Source: Gammaproteobacteria bacterium (GTDB lineage: Bacteria; Pseudomonadota; Gammaproteobacteria; Pseudomonadales; Azotimanducaceae). From it: a stretch of DNA of 50,203 bases. Within the stretch, counting starts at the first letter, position 1; each line of letters starts with the position of its first letter. Location of the stretch: positions 1 through 50,203 of the forward strand of contig JAJFKA010000026.1 in assembly GCA_021773555.1 (NCBI GenBank). The letters run 5' to 3'. A program made the position numbers and the translations under genes. This document shows positions 26,626 through 36,341 of this stretch, in pieces. Under the pieces are notes generated by a model that was not told where the DNA came from, did not search any database, and saw nothing but the letters and a program-made list of their open reading frames with translations.

Positions 26626-27969
26626 TCAAATTGCCGCGGACAGTTCGCTCTCATCAAACACGTTGTTGTCTACTTTCAGGTAGGCAGTGTTCTCATCCTC
26701 GATGACGACAACCTCGATTACACCGCGAATGGATGATAACCGTTCCAGCAATTGATTGGCAGTGAGTCTGCAGGATTCATCATAACTAAACGTTCGACTC
26801 GCGATATCTCCAATATTGGGTATCCGCAGCGACAGCACCAACCACAGGAAGGCAAGGATGGCATTGGCATACAACAGCGTCGAGATGTCTGACAAAGACA
26901 GTATTATCCCGCCCACCGTGCCACCGGCAAATGTCCCGGCAAATTGTGCACTTGAATAGACGCCCATGGCTGTACCCCGATACCCGGCTGCAGAAACCTT
27001 GCTAACCCGGGAGGGCAGCATCACCTCAAGCAAATTGAACGCCATGAAGAACAGCGTGATCGATACGATCACTGCGACGTAATCCCGCGTACTCGCCATC
27101 CAGGCGAGTGATACGACACAGGCCGCCACTGCCGTCAGCAGAATCGACTTACCGTACCTGGGTCGATCCGACAACCACATCAAAGGTCCCATCACAATCA
27201 CTGCGACCAGCAATGTAAAAAAGTAATAGCGGGCATGGTGATCATCGGGAATACGACCGGTTGCCTGGAACAGCAGCGGGAATACCAGAAAGCTCGCCAT
27301 CAGGAGATAGTGATTCATAAAGATGCCAAGATTGAGCTGCATCAGACTCCTGTCCTTAAGAACGGTGCTGATTCGACCGGTCTGTAATTGTGACTCGAGG
27401 TTGCTGGACCGGCTGGCAGGCTCTGGAATCAGCACGAACAGAATCACAATACCAGCAACGCCCGCGCCGGCCGCGAACAGGAAAACTCCAGTTAATCCAA
27501 GCATGCTGTAGACGAAGGGACCGAGTACGAGCGACAGGCCGAACGACGAACCGATGGAGATACCAATCACTGCCATGGCCTTGGCGCGATGCTCCACACG
27601 GGTCAAATCAGACATGAGCGCCAGCAGGCTGCTCGCGATTGCGCCACAACCCTGTAACAGACGGCCCGCCACCACGCCATAAACGGAGTCACTGGCGGCG
27701 GCAATCACACTGCCGAGAATGAACAAGGCCAGTCCACCAGCAATCACCGACCTGCGTCCGATCCTGTCAGACAGCAGCCCCATGGGTATTTGCAGGACCG
27801 CCTGGGAAAGGCCATAGATTCCAAGGGCGAGGCCGATCAGGGCGGGGGTAGCGTATTCAAGTGTCTGTCCCGCGATAGGTAACACCGGCAGCACCATGAA
27901 GAGGCCCAACATACGAATCAGATACAACAATCCAATGGAGATTGCGGTTCGAAATTCCTGTTTGTTCAT
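26626..27969 (-). CDS. MFS transporter, YajR type with C-terminal YAM-like domain
   Basis: A 447-residue transporter with about twelve membrane spans. [10 protein letters not shown] is the MFS motif A after span 2, and [21 protein letters not shown] and [22 protein letters not shown] are typical. The last ~70 residues form a soluble ferredoxin-like domain ([23 protein letters not shown]) as in E. coli YajR. Its substrate is unknown. I start at ATG 27969 because the protein then begins just before span 1. It is divergent from uvrA and followed by ssb, an order I associate with Pseudomonas-like genomes. Confidence 0.9.
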   Translation of the reverse strand: MNKQEFRTAISIGLLYLIRMLGLFMVLPVLPIAGQTLEYATPALIGLALGIYGLSQAVLQIPMGLLSDRIGRRSVIAGGLALFILGSVIAAASDSVYGVVAGRLLQGCGAIASSLLALMSDLTRVEHRAKAMAVIGISIGSSFGLSLVLGPFVYSMLGLTGVFLFAAGAGVAGIVILFVLIPEPASRSSNLESQLQTGRISTVLKDRSLMQLNLGIFMNHYLLMASFLVFPLLFQATGRIPDDHHARYYFFTLLVAVIVMGPLMWLSDRPRYGKSILLTAVAACVVSLAWMASTRDYVAVIVSITLFFMAFNLLEVMLPSRVSKVSAAGYRGTAMGVYSSAQFAGTFAGGTVGGIILSLSDISTLLYANAILAFLWLVLSLRIPNIGDIASRTFSYDESCRLTANQLLERLSSIRGVIEVVVIEDENTAYLKVDNNVFDESELSAAI

Positions 27970-28281
27970 GGTTTCCTGCAGTTCTGGCCTGGCATGCCAG
28001 GGGATTCGGGTTGCAATGTGGACCAGACTCGCCATCCATATCAAGTCACTTTGCTAACGCGGGGCCAAACTTATATATTGCCCCTCCGCGTATCGCGCTA
28101 TCGAGCGATCGCCTCACCAGAATGTTGCAAATTGGTTGCTGGCAAACTGCGCGCGGATGATAACAAATTCAACACTTTCTGACAGCGAGAAGATCCATTT
28201 CCGTGAACAAGATTCAATTAACACCTGCACCATCTGCAGCGATAACCCTAAACCAAGTAGCCTGACAGAGCGATCTGATCC
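27970..28281. promoter_or_regulatory. Divergent intergenic region between MFS gene and uvrA
   Basis: These 312 bases hold no convincing gene. An imperfect inverted repeat joins 28057-28065 (ACGCGGGGC) and 28080-28091 (GCCCCTCCGCGT) around an AT-rich centre. A weak promoter for uvrA could be TTGCTG (28136-28141) and GATAAC (28159-28164) with a 17-base spacer. No CTGT-N8-ACAG LexA site is visible, so SOS control of uvrA is not supported. Confidence 0.35.
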
Positions 28282-31110
28282 ATGGATGTAATTTCAATCA
28301 AAGGTGCGCGAACGCACAATCTCAAAAACATCGATCTGGAGATCCCAAGGAACAAACTCATCGTTGTCACCGGACTCTCTGGTTCCGGAAAATCATCACT
28401 TGCTTTTGATACCTTGTATGCCGAGGGTCAGCGCAGATATGTCGAATCCCTGTCAGCCTACGCCAGGCAGTTCCTGTCGCTGATGGAAAAACCGGATGTC
28501 GATCATATCGACGGATTATCACCAGCGATCTCAATCGAACAGAAATCCACGAGCCACAATCCCCGTTCCACAGTCGGTACGATCACCGAGATCTATGACT
28601 ATCTGAGATTGCTATTCGCCAGAGTGGGCGAACCACACTGCCCGGATCACGGCATCAAACTTCAGTCGCAATCCGTAAGCCAGATGGTTGACCAGGTACT
28701 CGCTCTGCCAGAAGACACCCGCGTCATGATTCTCGCGCCAATCATCAAAGAACGAAAAGGTGAACACCTGCATGTCTTCAGGGAGCTTCGTGCGAACGGT
28801 TTCGTGCGCGCGAAAATCGATGGAATCGTCACCGAACTCGACGAGACCCCGAGTCTTGATAAAAACAAAGTGCATTCCATTTCAGTGGTGGTGGACCGGT
28901 TTCGAATTCGCCAGGACTTAAAGACCAGGCTGGCGGATTCATTCGAGACCGCCGTTCAGGCGTCTGATGGTCTCGCTGCTATTGCCTTCATGGATGATGA
29001 AAACAGGCCAGAACTTGTATTCTCTGCGCGGTTCGCCTGTCCCGAGTGCGGCCATTCGATACAGGAACTCGAACCCAGGTTTTTCTCCTTTAACAATCCT
29101 GCAGGTGCCTGCCCGCGATGCGACGGTTTGGGTGTAAACCAGGTATTTGACCCTGAGACAGTTGTTGCCAAACCGGATGTTTCCTTATCCGAGGGCGCTA
29201 TCCATGGGTGGGATCGAAGAAATATCTATTATTTTCAAATGTTAAAGAGTTTGTCTGAGCACTTCATGTTCGAACTGACGACACCCTTTCAGGAATTGTC
29301 GGGCAAGGTTCAAAAAATCATCCTGCAAGGCAGTGGTAGCGAAAAAATTAAATTTCGCTACGTCAACGAAAAAGGTGACGAATACACAAGGGCGCATGCC
29401 TTCGAAGGAATCATTCCTAATATGGAGCGCCGCTTTCGTGACACCGACTCGCAAATGGTCAGGGAAAATCTGGCCCGGTACCTGTCTACCAGAAACTGCC
29501 CTGACTGCCTGGGGGCAAGGCTAAATAGCGGTGCGCGGTCCGTAACCATCAATGGGAAGTCGCTGCCAGAAATCACCAGCTACTCAGTTTTGGATTCATA
29601 CAACTACCTGAACGGTTTGAAACTGACGGGCCAGCGTGCCAAGGTCGCCGCTAAAATTATCAGAGAGATCAGCGCCAGGCTGGGCTTTCTTGTTGATGTT
29701 GGCCTGAATTACCTGACATTGTCACGAAGCGCTAACACCTTATCAGGCGGGGAAGCCCAGCGCATCAGACTCGCAAGCCAGATCGGTGCCGGGCTGGTGG
29801 GGGTCATGTACATTCTCGATGAACCATCAATCGGCCTGCACCAGCGAGACAACCAGCGCTTGCTAAATACCCTGACCAGGCTGCGGGACCTGGGCAATAC
29901 CGTGATCGTGGTCGAACATGATGAGGAAGCGATTCGAGCGGCTGATTTCATCATCGACATCGGCATCGGTGCCGGAGTGCATGGTGGCGAGGTCGTGGCG
30001 TCAGGGGGTCTGCAGGATATTATTGACACCAAACGTTCGGTTACGGGGCAATTTCTTTCTGGCAAACGGAGCATACCAGTGCCGAAAAAACGAACCCCCG
30101 TTGATAGTTCCAAACTAATGGTGTTGACAGGCGCCCACGGCAACAATCTCAAACATATTGACCTAACAATTCCACTGGGCCTCTTAACATGCGTTACCGG
30201 GGTATCAGGATCAGGTAAATCTACGCTAATTAATCAGACAATCTATCCTATTGCAGCCCGGGTTCTGAATGGCGCTACAAATCCTCAGGTGGCTGAACAT
30301 GTTGCCATTGCAGGCATGGACCAGTTGGACAAAGTTGTTGATATAGACCAGAGCCCCATCGGTCGAACACCCAGGTCAAATCCCGCAACCTACACCAATA
30401 TATTCACCCCCATCAGGGAACTGTTTTCAGGCACGCAGGAGGCGAGATCAAGAGGCTACAAGCCGGGACGGTTCAGTTTTAACGTCAAAGGGGGCAGGTG
30501 TGAAGCCTGCCAGGGAGACGGACTGATCAAGGTTGAGATGCACTTTCTCCCTGATATCTATGTCACTTGCGATGAATGCAAGGGTAAACGTTATAACCGG
30601 GAAACACTGGAAATTCACTACAAAGGCAAATCCATTCACGAAGTGCTCGAGATGACGGTCGAGGACGCCCACGAATTCCTTCAGGCTGTTCCAATGATTG
30701 AACGGCGCCTGCAAACCCTGCTGGATGTCGGCCTCGGCTATGTTCGATTAGGGCAAAGTGCGACGACCCTGTCGGGTGGGGAGGCACAACGCGTCAAGCT
30801 GGCGCGAGAATTGTCCAAGCGAGATACCGGAAAAACGCTCTATATCCTTGATGAACCAACAACCGGTTTACATTTTCATGACATCTCGCAGTTGCTCGAG
30901 GTGATCCATCGATTGCGAGATCACGGCAATACCATCATTGTTATCGAACACAATCTGGACGTGATCAAAACTGCAGACTGGATCGTTGACCTCGGACCCG
31001 AAGGGGGCCTGGGAGGAGGTGAAATCATTACCGCCGGTACCCCGGAACAGGTCGCGCTTTGTAAACGGTCATTCACCGGACAGTATCTAAAACCGATTCT
31101 GTCTCGTTAA
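28282..31110 (+). CDS. uvrA: UvrABC excinuclease subunit A
   Basis: A 942-residue ATPase that finds bulky DNA lesions and loads UvrB. Two ABC modules are complete: Walker [10 protein letters not shown] (about 31-39) and GVSGSGKST (about 640), signatures [14 protein letters not shown] and [14 protein letters not shown], and Walker B ILDEPS and ILDEPT. Zinc modules are CPECGH...CPRCDG and CEACQG...CDECKG. Full length for the family. It starts at ATG 28282 opposite the MFS gene and converges on the GGDEF-EAL gene six bases beyond its stop. Confidence 0.98.
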   Translation: MDVISIKGARTHNLKNIDLEIPRNKLIVVTGLSGSGKSSLAFDTLYAEGQRRYVESLSAYARQFLSLMEKPDVDHIDGLSPAISIEQKSTSHNPRSTVGTITEIYDYLRLLFARVGEPHCPDHGIKLQSQSVSQMVDQVLALPEDTRVMILAPIIKERKGEHLHVFRELRANGFVRAKIDGIVTELDETPSLDKNKVHSISVVVDRFRIRQDLKTRLADSFETAVQASDGLAAIAFMDDENRPELVFSARFACPECGHSIQELEPRFFSFNNPAGACPRCDGLGVNQVFDPETVVAKPDVSLSEGAIHGWDRRNIYYFQMLKSLSEHFMFELTTPFQELSGKVQKIILQGSGSEKIKFRYVNEKGDEYTRAHAFEGIIPNMERRFRDTDSQMVRENLARYLSTRNCPDCLGARLNSGARSVTINGKSLPEITSYSVLDSYNYLNGLKLTGQRAKVAAKIIREISARLGFLVDVGLNYLTLSRSANTLSGGEAQRIRLASQIGAGLVGVMYILDEPSIGLHQRDNQRLLNTLTRLRDLGNTVIVVEHDEEAIRAADFIIDIGIGAGVHGGEVVASGGLQDIIDTKRSVTGQFLSGKRSIPVPKKRTPVDSSKLMVLTGAHGNNLKHIDLTIPLGLLTCVTGVSGSGKSTLINQTIYPIAARVLNGATNPQVAEHVAIAGMDQLDKVVDIDQSPIGRTPRSNPATYTNIFTPIRELFSGTQEARSRGYKPGRFSFNVKGGRCEACQGDGLIKVEMHFLPDIYVTCDECKGKRYNRETLEIHYKGKSIHEVLEMTVEDAHEFLQAVPMIERRLQTLLDVGLGYVRLGQSATTLSGGEAQRVKLARELSKRDTGKTLYILDEPTTGLHFHDISQLLEVIHRLRDHGNTIIVIEHNLDVIKTADWIVDLGPEGGLGGGEIITAGTPEQVALCKRSFTGQYLKPILSR

Positions 31111-31116
31111 ATCGCC

Positions 31117-32868
31117 TCACTTCGCGAGCTTGTTGGCGACCACCGGTAAAATCAGCAAATCTTCCATCGGCTGGGGCTTATTGATGTGGTAACCCTGAGC
31201 GTAGTCGACCCCAATTTCTCGCAGCTTACCCAGCACCATGGAATCCTCGACGAACTCCGCTATAGTCTGCTTACCCATAACATGACCAATTTCGTTGATC
31301 GATTTAACCATGGCGTAGTCGATGTGGTTCTTATGAATTTCTTTGACGAAGGATCCATCAATTTTCAGATAATCAACCGGCAGGTTTTTAAGATAACTGA
31401 ACGAGGACAGACCACTGCCAAAGTCATCCAGCGCAAACTGGCAACCCTTCTCCTGTAAAACCTGAATGAAATTGATGGCCTGATTCAGATTTGCTATTGC
31501 CGCAGTCTCGGTGACTTCGAAGCACAACTTCTCGGCGAGGCCGGGGCACTCCTTGAGCCGACCGCAAATGTGTGCAAGCATAAACTCATCACTCATCGAT
31601 GGTCCGGAAAGGTTAATGCCACAGAGGTGTAGCCGGCTTGTGTGCTCAGGATGTTCACTGAGCCAGGTCAGTGCCTTGTCGATTACCCATCGGTCAATTT
31701 TTACCGATTGGTCGTACTTCTCGGCAGCCGGAAGGAACAATCCTGGCGGAATGATCGCACCATCCTCGTCCACCATCCGAATGAGAAATTCATAGTGCTC
31801 ACCTTCAACCTGATTCACGTCTACAGGAACGATGTGTTGGAAGAAAAGCTGAAATCGATTTTCATCCATCGCCTGACTGATACGTGTGGTCCACTGTGCC
31901 AGGCTACTATGTTCACGCAGTTCCTTGTCTTCCGGATCATAGACGTGAACTCGGTCCCGTCCTGCTTCCTTGGCGAGCGCGCACAGATTATCTCCGAGGT
32001 GCATCAGAGACCTTGCGTCTTCAGCACCTTCAGGTATCTGCACGAGGCCCATACTGCAGGTTACTGAAAAAGACTTTTCTTCCCACACAAATCGGTGCGC
32101 CGCGACCGCTTCCCGGATGCGAGTAACGATCTGTATAGCCTGATCCGCTGGACAACCTTTGAGCAATATGCCGAACTCATCCCCACCAAGCCTTGCCAGA
32201 CTGTCACGCTTGCGGATTCCTTCTTCAAATACTTTGATAATTTGCAGGAGAAATTCATCTCCAGCGGTATGCCCGCAGGTATCATTGATCGTAATGAACC
32301 GATCCAGATCGATAAAGCACAAGGAATGCACATCTTCGTGATCGTTTGTCGAGCGAACAGCTTCCTCGATGTGGCGTTCAAATTCAGCGCGATTTAACAG
32401 TCCGGTCAGCTTGTCGTATTTGTACTGGTTCGACAGTTCGGTGGAAATTGCCTCCACTTCATTGACAGCCTGGATAACACGTTCCTTCTCTTGCTCGCGG
32501 CACTCGGCCTGATCTACAGCATCAGATATTGCCCTGACAAGTTCATCCGGATCACAGGGCTTTTGGAGGAAGCGGAAGATATCTCCCTGATTCACTGCAT
32601 TCACCGCCGTGCGTTGGTCAGCATCACCCGTCATCATGATACGCACCGTATCCGGAGATCGCTCTTTTACATGGCGCAGAAATTCGATGCCGTTCATTCC
32701 CGGCATCTGCATGTCAGAGACAACGACCCTAAAGGGGTCAGAGACCTCAATGAGTTCCAGCGCCTTCGCCCCGCCAACTGCAATCTCTATTTCGAATTGC
32801 TTGCGCAACGCCCGCTTGATCGCGTTCAGCATCTGCACTTCATCATCAACAAACAGGACCCTATTCAT
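31117..32868 (-). CDS. Response regulator with GGDEF and EAL domains
   Basis: A 583-residue c-di-GMP enzyme with a receiver. REC covers about 1-120 with acidic D8/D9, phospho-acceptor D52, T80 and K103. GGDEF (about 150-315) has the intact motif at 228-232 and an inhibitory RxxD site (RKRD, 219-222), so cyclase activity with product inhibition is plausible. EAL (about 330-575) has EFLIR for the EAL signature but retains NLSG, FEVTET, DDFGSG, KIDGSF, AEFVE and AQGY, so phosphodiesterase activity is also possible. No membrane span. It follows the sensor kinase gene, its probable phosphodonor, and its ATG overlaps a 25-codon frame. Confidence 0.93.
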   Translation of the reverse strand: MNRVLFVDDEVQMLNAIKRALRKQFEIEIAVGGAKALELIEVSDPFRVVVSDMQMPGMNGIEFLRHVKERSPDTVRIMMTGDADQRTAVNAVNQGDIFRFLQKPCDPDELVRAISDAVDQAECREQEKERVIQAVNEVEAISTELSNQYKYDKLTGLLNRAEFERHIEEAVRSTNDHEDVHSLCFIDLDRFITINDTCGHTAGDEFLLQIIKVFEEGIRKRDSLARLGGDEFGILLKGCPADQAIQIVTRIREAVAAHRFVWEEKSFSVTCSMGLVQIPEGAEDARSLMHLGDNLCALAKEAGRDRVHVYDPEDKELREHSSLAQWTTRISQAMDENRFQLFFQHIVPVDVNQVEGEHYEFLIRMVDEDGAIIPPGLFLPAAEKYDQSVKIDRWVIDKALTWLSEHPEHTSRLHLCGINLSGPSMSDEFMLAHICGRLKECPGLAEKLCFEVTETAAIANLNQAINFIQVLQEKGCQFALDDFGSGLSSFSYLKNLPVDYLKIDGSFVKEIHKNHIDYAMVKSINEIGHVMGKQTIAEFVEDSMVLGKLREIGVDYAQGYHINKPQPMEDLLILPVVANKLAK

Positions 32869-32938
32869 ATGTATTCACCCATTGACGGTTGGTGGGCTGA
32901 ACCGACTGGAACTCGGCTGTGAAATAGTGGCGCTTCAT
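32861..32938 (-). CDS. Candidate 25-residue peptide coupled to the GGDEF-EAL regulator
   Basis: Between the kinase stop and the regulator start, TGAGGAG stands seven bases before an ATG opening 25 codons (start MKRHYFTAEF, end WVNTYE). Its TAG overlaps the first eight bases of the regulator gene, so ribosomes ending here could restart at once on the regulator. No homology is recognised. It may be a leader that couples translation, a small functional protein, or chance. The ribosome-binding site is better than that of many genes nearby. Confidence 0.4.
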   Translation of the reverse strand: MKRHYFTAEFQSVQPTNRQWVNTYE

Positions 32939-32969
32939 TAAAATTCTCCTCATTTCTTCCAGGGGGCGA

Positions 32970-34328
32970 CTAGGCCGCCATCTCCTCCACGGCAATAGGC
33001 AAGGTTACGAAAAACGTGGTGCCAACCCCGGACCTGGTTTCAAAACTGATGGCACCCTGATGTTGTTCAACGATCGCGGTATGAGCAACCGAAAGCCCTT
33101 GCCCGGTACCTTTGCCCACGTCTTTTGTCGTGAAAAACGGATCAAATACCTTGTCCCGGATATCGTCGGTTATGCCGATGCCGGTATCCTCGACCTGTAT
33201 TTCGACACAATCGGGTTTCTGTATGGTTCTCAAAGTGATGGTGCCCTGACGCTCCCGGTCACGATTAGATTTGGACTCGATCGCATGGGCCGCGTTGACT
33301 ATCATGCTCAGGATGACCTGACCCAGTTCCTGCGGGAAGCAGTTCACGGGATGCATATCCTCTGCAAAATCGAACTTCATGTCCGCGACGTACTTCCATT
33401 CATTCGATGCGACAGTCGCGGTATTTTCCAGCAGACGGTTGATATCAACGGGTTCCTTGTTATTACCACTCGGATGCGAAAACTCCTTCATCGCATTAAC
33501 GATGTGCGAGATGCGCAAAATTCCACCCAGAGACTGCTCAATGGCATTTGGGATCTCTTTCTTCAGGTAATCCAGATCCGCTGATTCAATCAAGGCATCG
33601 ATGCCTGCAATGAGTTCGGCCGTTGATTCACCGGATTGAACAGCCGCTCGCAACTGGGCATAAGCAGTTTCAATCGCCACGAGGTCCCGGAAGCCCTCCT
33701 TGAGGAACCTGGTATTGTCACCGACGTACTGAGCCGGGGTATTAATTTCGTGCGCAATGCCTGCGGCGAGCTGTCCAATGGACTCAAGTTTCTGGGATTG
33801 GACCAGTTGTCGCTGGATATTGCGCCGCTCGGTTATATCCTCGACGATTGCTGCATAAACCGGTTCACCCTCGCCCAGTGACAACTGCGCCCGAACTTCA
33901 ATCGGATACTGGCAGCCTTGTTTGCGCTGATGAGTCGAGCGAAATATTACCTGCTCCTTACCCGCAAGCAGGGGTGCGAGTAGGGCCTCGAAGCTTTGTC
34001 TGTCATGTTCTGGCATAACATCAATCGGTGTCATCTCACGTAGCTCGGCCATGTCGTAACCGAGACTCTCACGAGCACCTCTGTTTGCCTGCACAAATCT
34101 GTAAGTTGATGAACTGAACACATAAATCTCACTGAAACAGTTGTCATAAATGCGCCCAAGTCTTTCCATATCCGCAGCGCTCGCAGCTTCTTCCGCTCGA
34201 TTGCGCAGCGCCGACGAGCTTTTCGATCGCCATGAGGACAGCCGCGGCGCTACATTGGAAACCGCGAAGCCGAAGAAAAACAACGCTACGGAAAACATCC
34301 CGACGGCTATGTCATCTGGGCTGATCAT
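32970..34328 (-). CDS. PAS-domain sensor histidine kinase
   Basis: A 452-residue kinase. One hydrophobic span (about 9-27) is the only membrane anchor, with almost no periplasmic part, so sensing is probably cytoplasmic through the PAS domain (about 58-170, ending VEDITERRN). The phospho-accepting H193 lies in GIAHEINTP. A long helical insert (about 205-285) precedes the ATPase domain, with N-box NAAHAIE, G1 DTGIGI, F-box DPFFTTK and G2 GTGQGLSVAH. GGAGG precedes the ATG. It is followed after 101 bases by the REC-GGDEF-EAL gene, its likely partner. The signal is unknown. Confidence 0.92.
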   Translation of the reverse strand: MISPDDIAVGMFSVALFFFGFAVSNVAPRLSSWRSKSSSALRNRAEEAASAADMERLGRIYDNCFSEIYVFSSSTYRFVQANRGARESLGYDMAELREMTPIDVMPEHDRQSFEALLAPLLAGKEQVIFRSTHQRKQGCQYPIEVRAQLSLGEGEPVYAAIVEDITERRNIQRQLVQSQKLESIGQLAAGIAHEINTPAQYVGDNTRFLKEGFRDLVAIETAYAQLRAAVQSGESTAELIAGIDALIESADLDYLKKEIPNAIEQSLGGILRISHIVNAMKEFSHPSGNNKEPVDINRLLENTATVASNEWKYVADMKFDFAEDMHPVNCFPQELGQVILSMIVNAAHAIESKSNRDRERQGTITLRTIQKPDCVEIQVEDTGIGITDDIRDKVFDPFFTTKDVGKGTGQGLSVAHTAIVEQHQGAISFETRSGVGTTFFVTLPIAVEEMAA

Positions 34329-34495
34329 GATCGGCGATGCCTCCTTTCCCCTGGTGAGTGCAAGGCTGCGTCGGCTTGCCCGACTAGTATTTGAGTCTTC
34401 ATTACCTTACCCAACGTTACATTCACGCGGTGTCCTTCGACAGCATACGAGGGGTTATCGACACTTCCTCGAAAAACCTGAATACCACTCGAGTC

Positions 34496-34525
34496 CAACC
34501 CGGTTGAGTCCGGTCAACCCGGTTG
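34496..34525. repeat. Tandem near-palindromic CAACCCGGTTG sites
   Basis: CAACCCGGTTG occurs at 34496-34506 and 34515-34525, starts 19 bases apart, upstream of the kinase gene and downstream of the aminotransferase. Each copy is nearly self-complementary and outer GTCCA/TGGAC bases add to the dyad. It looks like a pair of operator sites. The rest of the 269-base gap shows no gene. Confidence 0.4.
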
Positions 34526-34597
34526 GCTGGACTGTGGTTCGTTTAAATCCAGGGATCTCGGGGCAGAAAAGGGAGACGCGATGGAGTTGGGTGGGTT

Positions 34598-35773
34598 TTA
34601 CGTATAAGCCTGATTAATGGCCGGGATGGCAGCGCCGCGGTTGATGTGGGCGTTGTATTGGGAGAGCACGGCTTCGAGCGCCGTGACGCACAACAGGACG
34701 TTCCTGGGATTGCTCGCGTAGCCCATTAATCCTACTCGCCAGACCTTACCGGCCAGCGAACCAAGACCGGCGCCGATTTCAAGGTTGAACTGGTTAAGCA
34801 ATTCACGACGAATCGTGGCCTCATCGACACCTTCAGGAATCGTGATCGCGTTCAATTGCGCCAGCCGTTCATCTTCGGGAACGATAAACGATAATCCTAG
34901 TGCTTCAACGCCTGCCCTCAATGCCTGGTGGTTTCTGTCATGACGCGCCCAGCTTGCCTCAAGTCCTTCCTCGGCGAGTACAACCAGTGCCTCATGTAAG
35001 CCATACAAGGCGTTCACCGGCGCTGTATGATGATATGCGCGTGTCTGACCCTCACCCCAGTATCCCATCACCAGGTTCAGGTCCATGAACCATGAACTCA
35101 CAGGTGTTTTTCGATTTTTAACTGCGGCTACAGCGCGCTCGCTAAAACTCAACGGCGACAGTCCAGGGGCACAGGACAAACATTTTTGGGTACCACTATA
35201 GGCAGCATCAGCACCCCAGGCGTCAAGGTTGACATCACAGCCACCCAGCGAAGTGACACAGTCGACGATAGTCAAACAATCATATTTTTGCGCCAGTGCG
35301 CACAAACTGGCGGCATCAGAACGTACCCCCGTGGAAGTTTCAGCATGGACAAATGCAACGATCTTTGCGTCCCCGTGTGCTTTCAGTGCCGCCTCAAGTT
35401 TTGAGGGATCTACTGCACGGCCCCACTCGTCCTCGACGATGACGGACGATCCTCCCAGGCGCTTGACGTTGTCTGCCATGCGCGAGCCAAATACGCCGTT
35501 CTGGCAGATGATTACCTTGTCACCGGGCTCAACCAGATTGACAAAACAGGTTTCCATACCCGCGCTACCCGGCGCCGAAACTGGAATTGTCAGTTCATTT
35601 TTAGTCTGGAATGCAAACTGCAACAGCGCTTTGATTTCGTCCATCATGCGGATAAATTCCGGGTCGAGATGCCCGATTGTCGGTCTACCCATCGCACTTA
35701 GAATTCGTGGATTGACGTCAGAAGGGCCAGGCCCCATCAATGTTCTAGGGGTCGGGTTGAATGACTGGAACAT
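34598..35773 (-). CDS. Class V PLP aminotransferase (serine/alanine-glyoxylate type)
   Basis: A 391-residue fold-type I enzyme of the serine-pyruvate/alanine-glyoxylate family. PLP lysine K197 lies in SGTQKCLS. The N-terminal MGPGPSDVNPRIL and GHLDPEF, cofactor loop APGSAGMET, HAETSTGV and the aspartate of IVDCVTSLGG are all conserved, as is WRVGLMGYAS near the C-terminus. Its probable role is glyoxylate transamination in glycine or serine metabolism, or ureidoglycine-linked purine catabolism (PucG-like); no neighbour decides between these. GAGG precedes the ATG. It follows the rplQ terminator and so needs its own promoter in about 40 bases, or read-through. Confidence 0.9.
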   Translation of the reverse strand: MFQSFNPTPRTLMGPGPSDVNPRILSAMGRPTIGHLDPEFIRMMDEIKALLQFAFQTKNELTIPVSAPGSAGMETCFVNLVEPGDKVIICQNGVFGSRMADNVKRLGGSSVIVEDEWGRAVDPSKLEAALKAHGDAKIVAFVHAETSTGVRSDAASLCALAQKYDCLTIVDCVTSLGGCDVNLDAWGADAAYSGTQKCLSCAPGLSPLSFSERAVAAVKNRKTPVSSWFMDLNLVMGYWGEGQTRAYHHTAPVNALYGLHEALVVLAEEGLEASWARHDRNHQALRAGVEALGLSFIVPEDERLAQLNAITIPEGVDEATIRRELLNQFNLEIGAGLGSLAGKVWRVGLMGYASNPRNVLLCVTALEAVLSQYNAHINRGAAIPAINQAYT

Positions 35774-35812
35774 GTTAAACCTCGCAAATTCACCTGGAAA
35801 AGTTTCATCATT

Positions 35813-35836
35813 AAAAAAGCCGGATTAACCGGCTTT
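35813..35836 (-). terminator. Rho-independent terminator after rplQ
   Basis: On the minus strand AAGCCGG-TTAAT-CCGGCTT forms a 7-bp stem followed directly by a T-run (TTTTTT counted with the stem end). It lies 26 bases after the rplQ stop and marks the end of the ribosomal super-operon. Confidence 0.85.
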
Positions 35837-35862
35837 CATAACTAACTAATTATCACAAAATA

Positions 35863-36261
35863 CTAATCGTCACTATCGAATTCGTCATCACTGTCGTCCG
35901 GAACAGGACGATCAACCAATTCAACAAACGCCATAGGTGCCGCATCACCGGTCCTGAAGCCTGCTCTGAGAATACGCGTATAACCACCAGGGCGTTCCTG
36001 GTAACGAGGACCCAACTCAGCGAACAGCTTGCCAACAGTCTGCTTGCTACCGGTGCGGGCAAACGCCAGGCGTCGATTGGCAACAGAGTCATTCTTGGCA
36101 AGTGTGATTAGTGGCTCCGCAACTCGTTTTAGTTCCTTCGCTTTGGGCACGGTCGTCTTGATGACTTCATGCTCAAAAAGCGAACACGCCATATTGCGAA
36201 ACATCGCTTTTCGATGCGACGAGTTCCTGTTTAGTTGTCTACCACTTTTTCTATGGCGCAT
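35863..36261 (-). CDS. rplQ: 50S ribosomal protein L17
   Basis: A 132-residue protein near the exit of the peptide tunnel. [20 protein letters not shown] is the universal N-terminus. [25 protein letters not shown] is the conserved C-terminal part. The last dozen residues are almost all Asp, Glu or Ser, unlike the short neutral tail of E. coli L17. Last gene of the alpha operon, 80 bases after rpoA and before a terminator. Confidence 0.97.
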   Translation of the reverse strand: MRHRKSGRQLNRNSSHRKAMFRNMACSLFEHEVIKTTVPKAKELKRVAEPLITLAKNDSVANRRLAFARTGSKQTVGKLFAELGPRYQERPGGYTRILRAGFRTGDAAPMAFVELVDRPVPDDSDDEFDSDD

Positions 36262-36341
36262 TGCTCTTATTCCTTAGATCCGGGTTAATCAATTGACAAC
36301 CCAATTAACATCACGAGCCGGAGTGATCCAGCCCATATTAT

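Noticed and set aside
27970-28281. LexA (SOS) box upstream of uvrA
   Set aside because: The closest CTG...CAG pair has the wrong spacing and lacks the AT-rich core of the gammaproteobacterial site.
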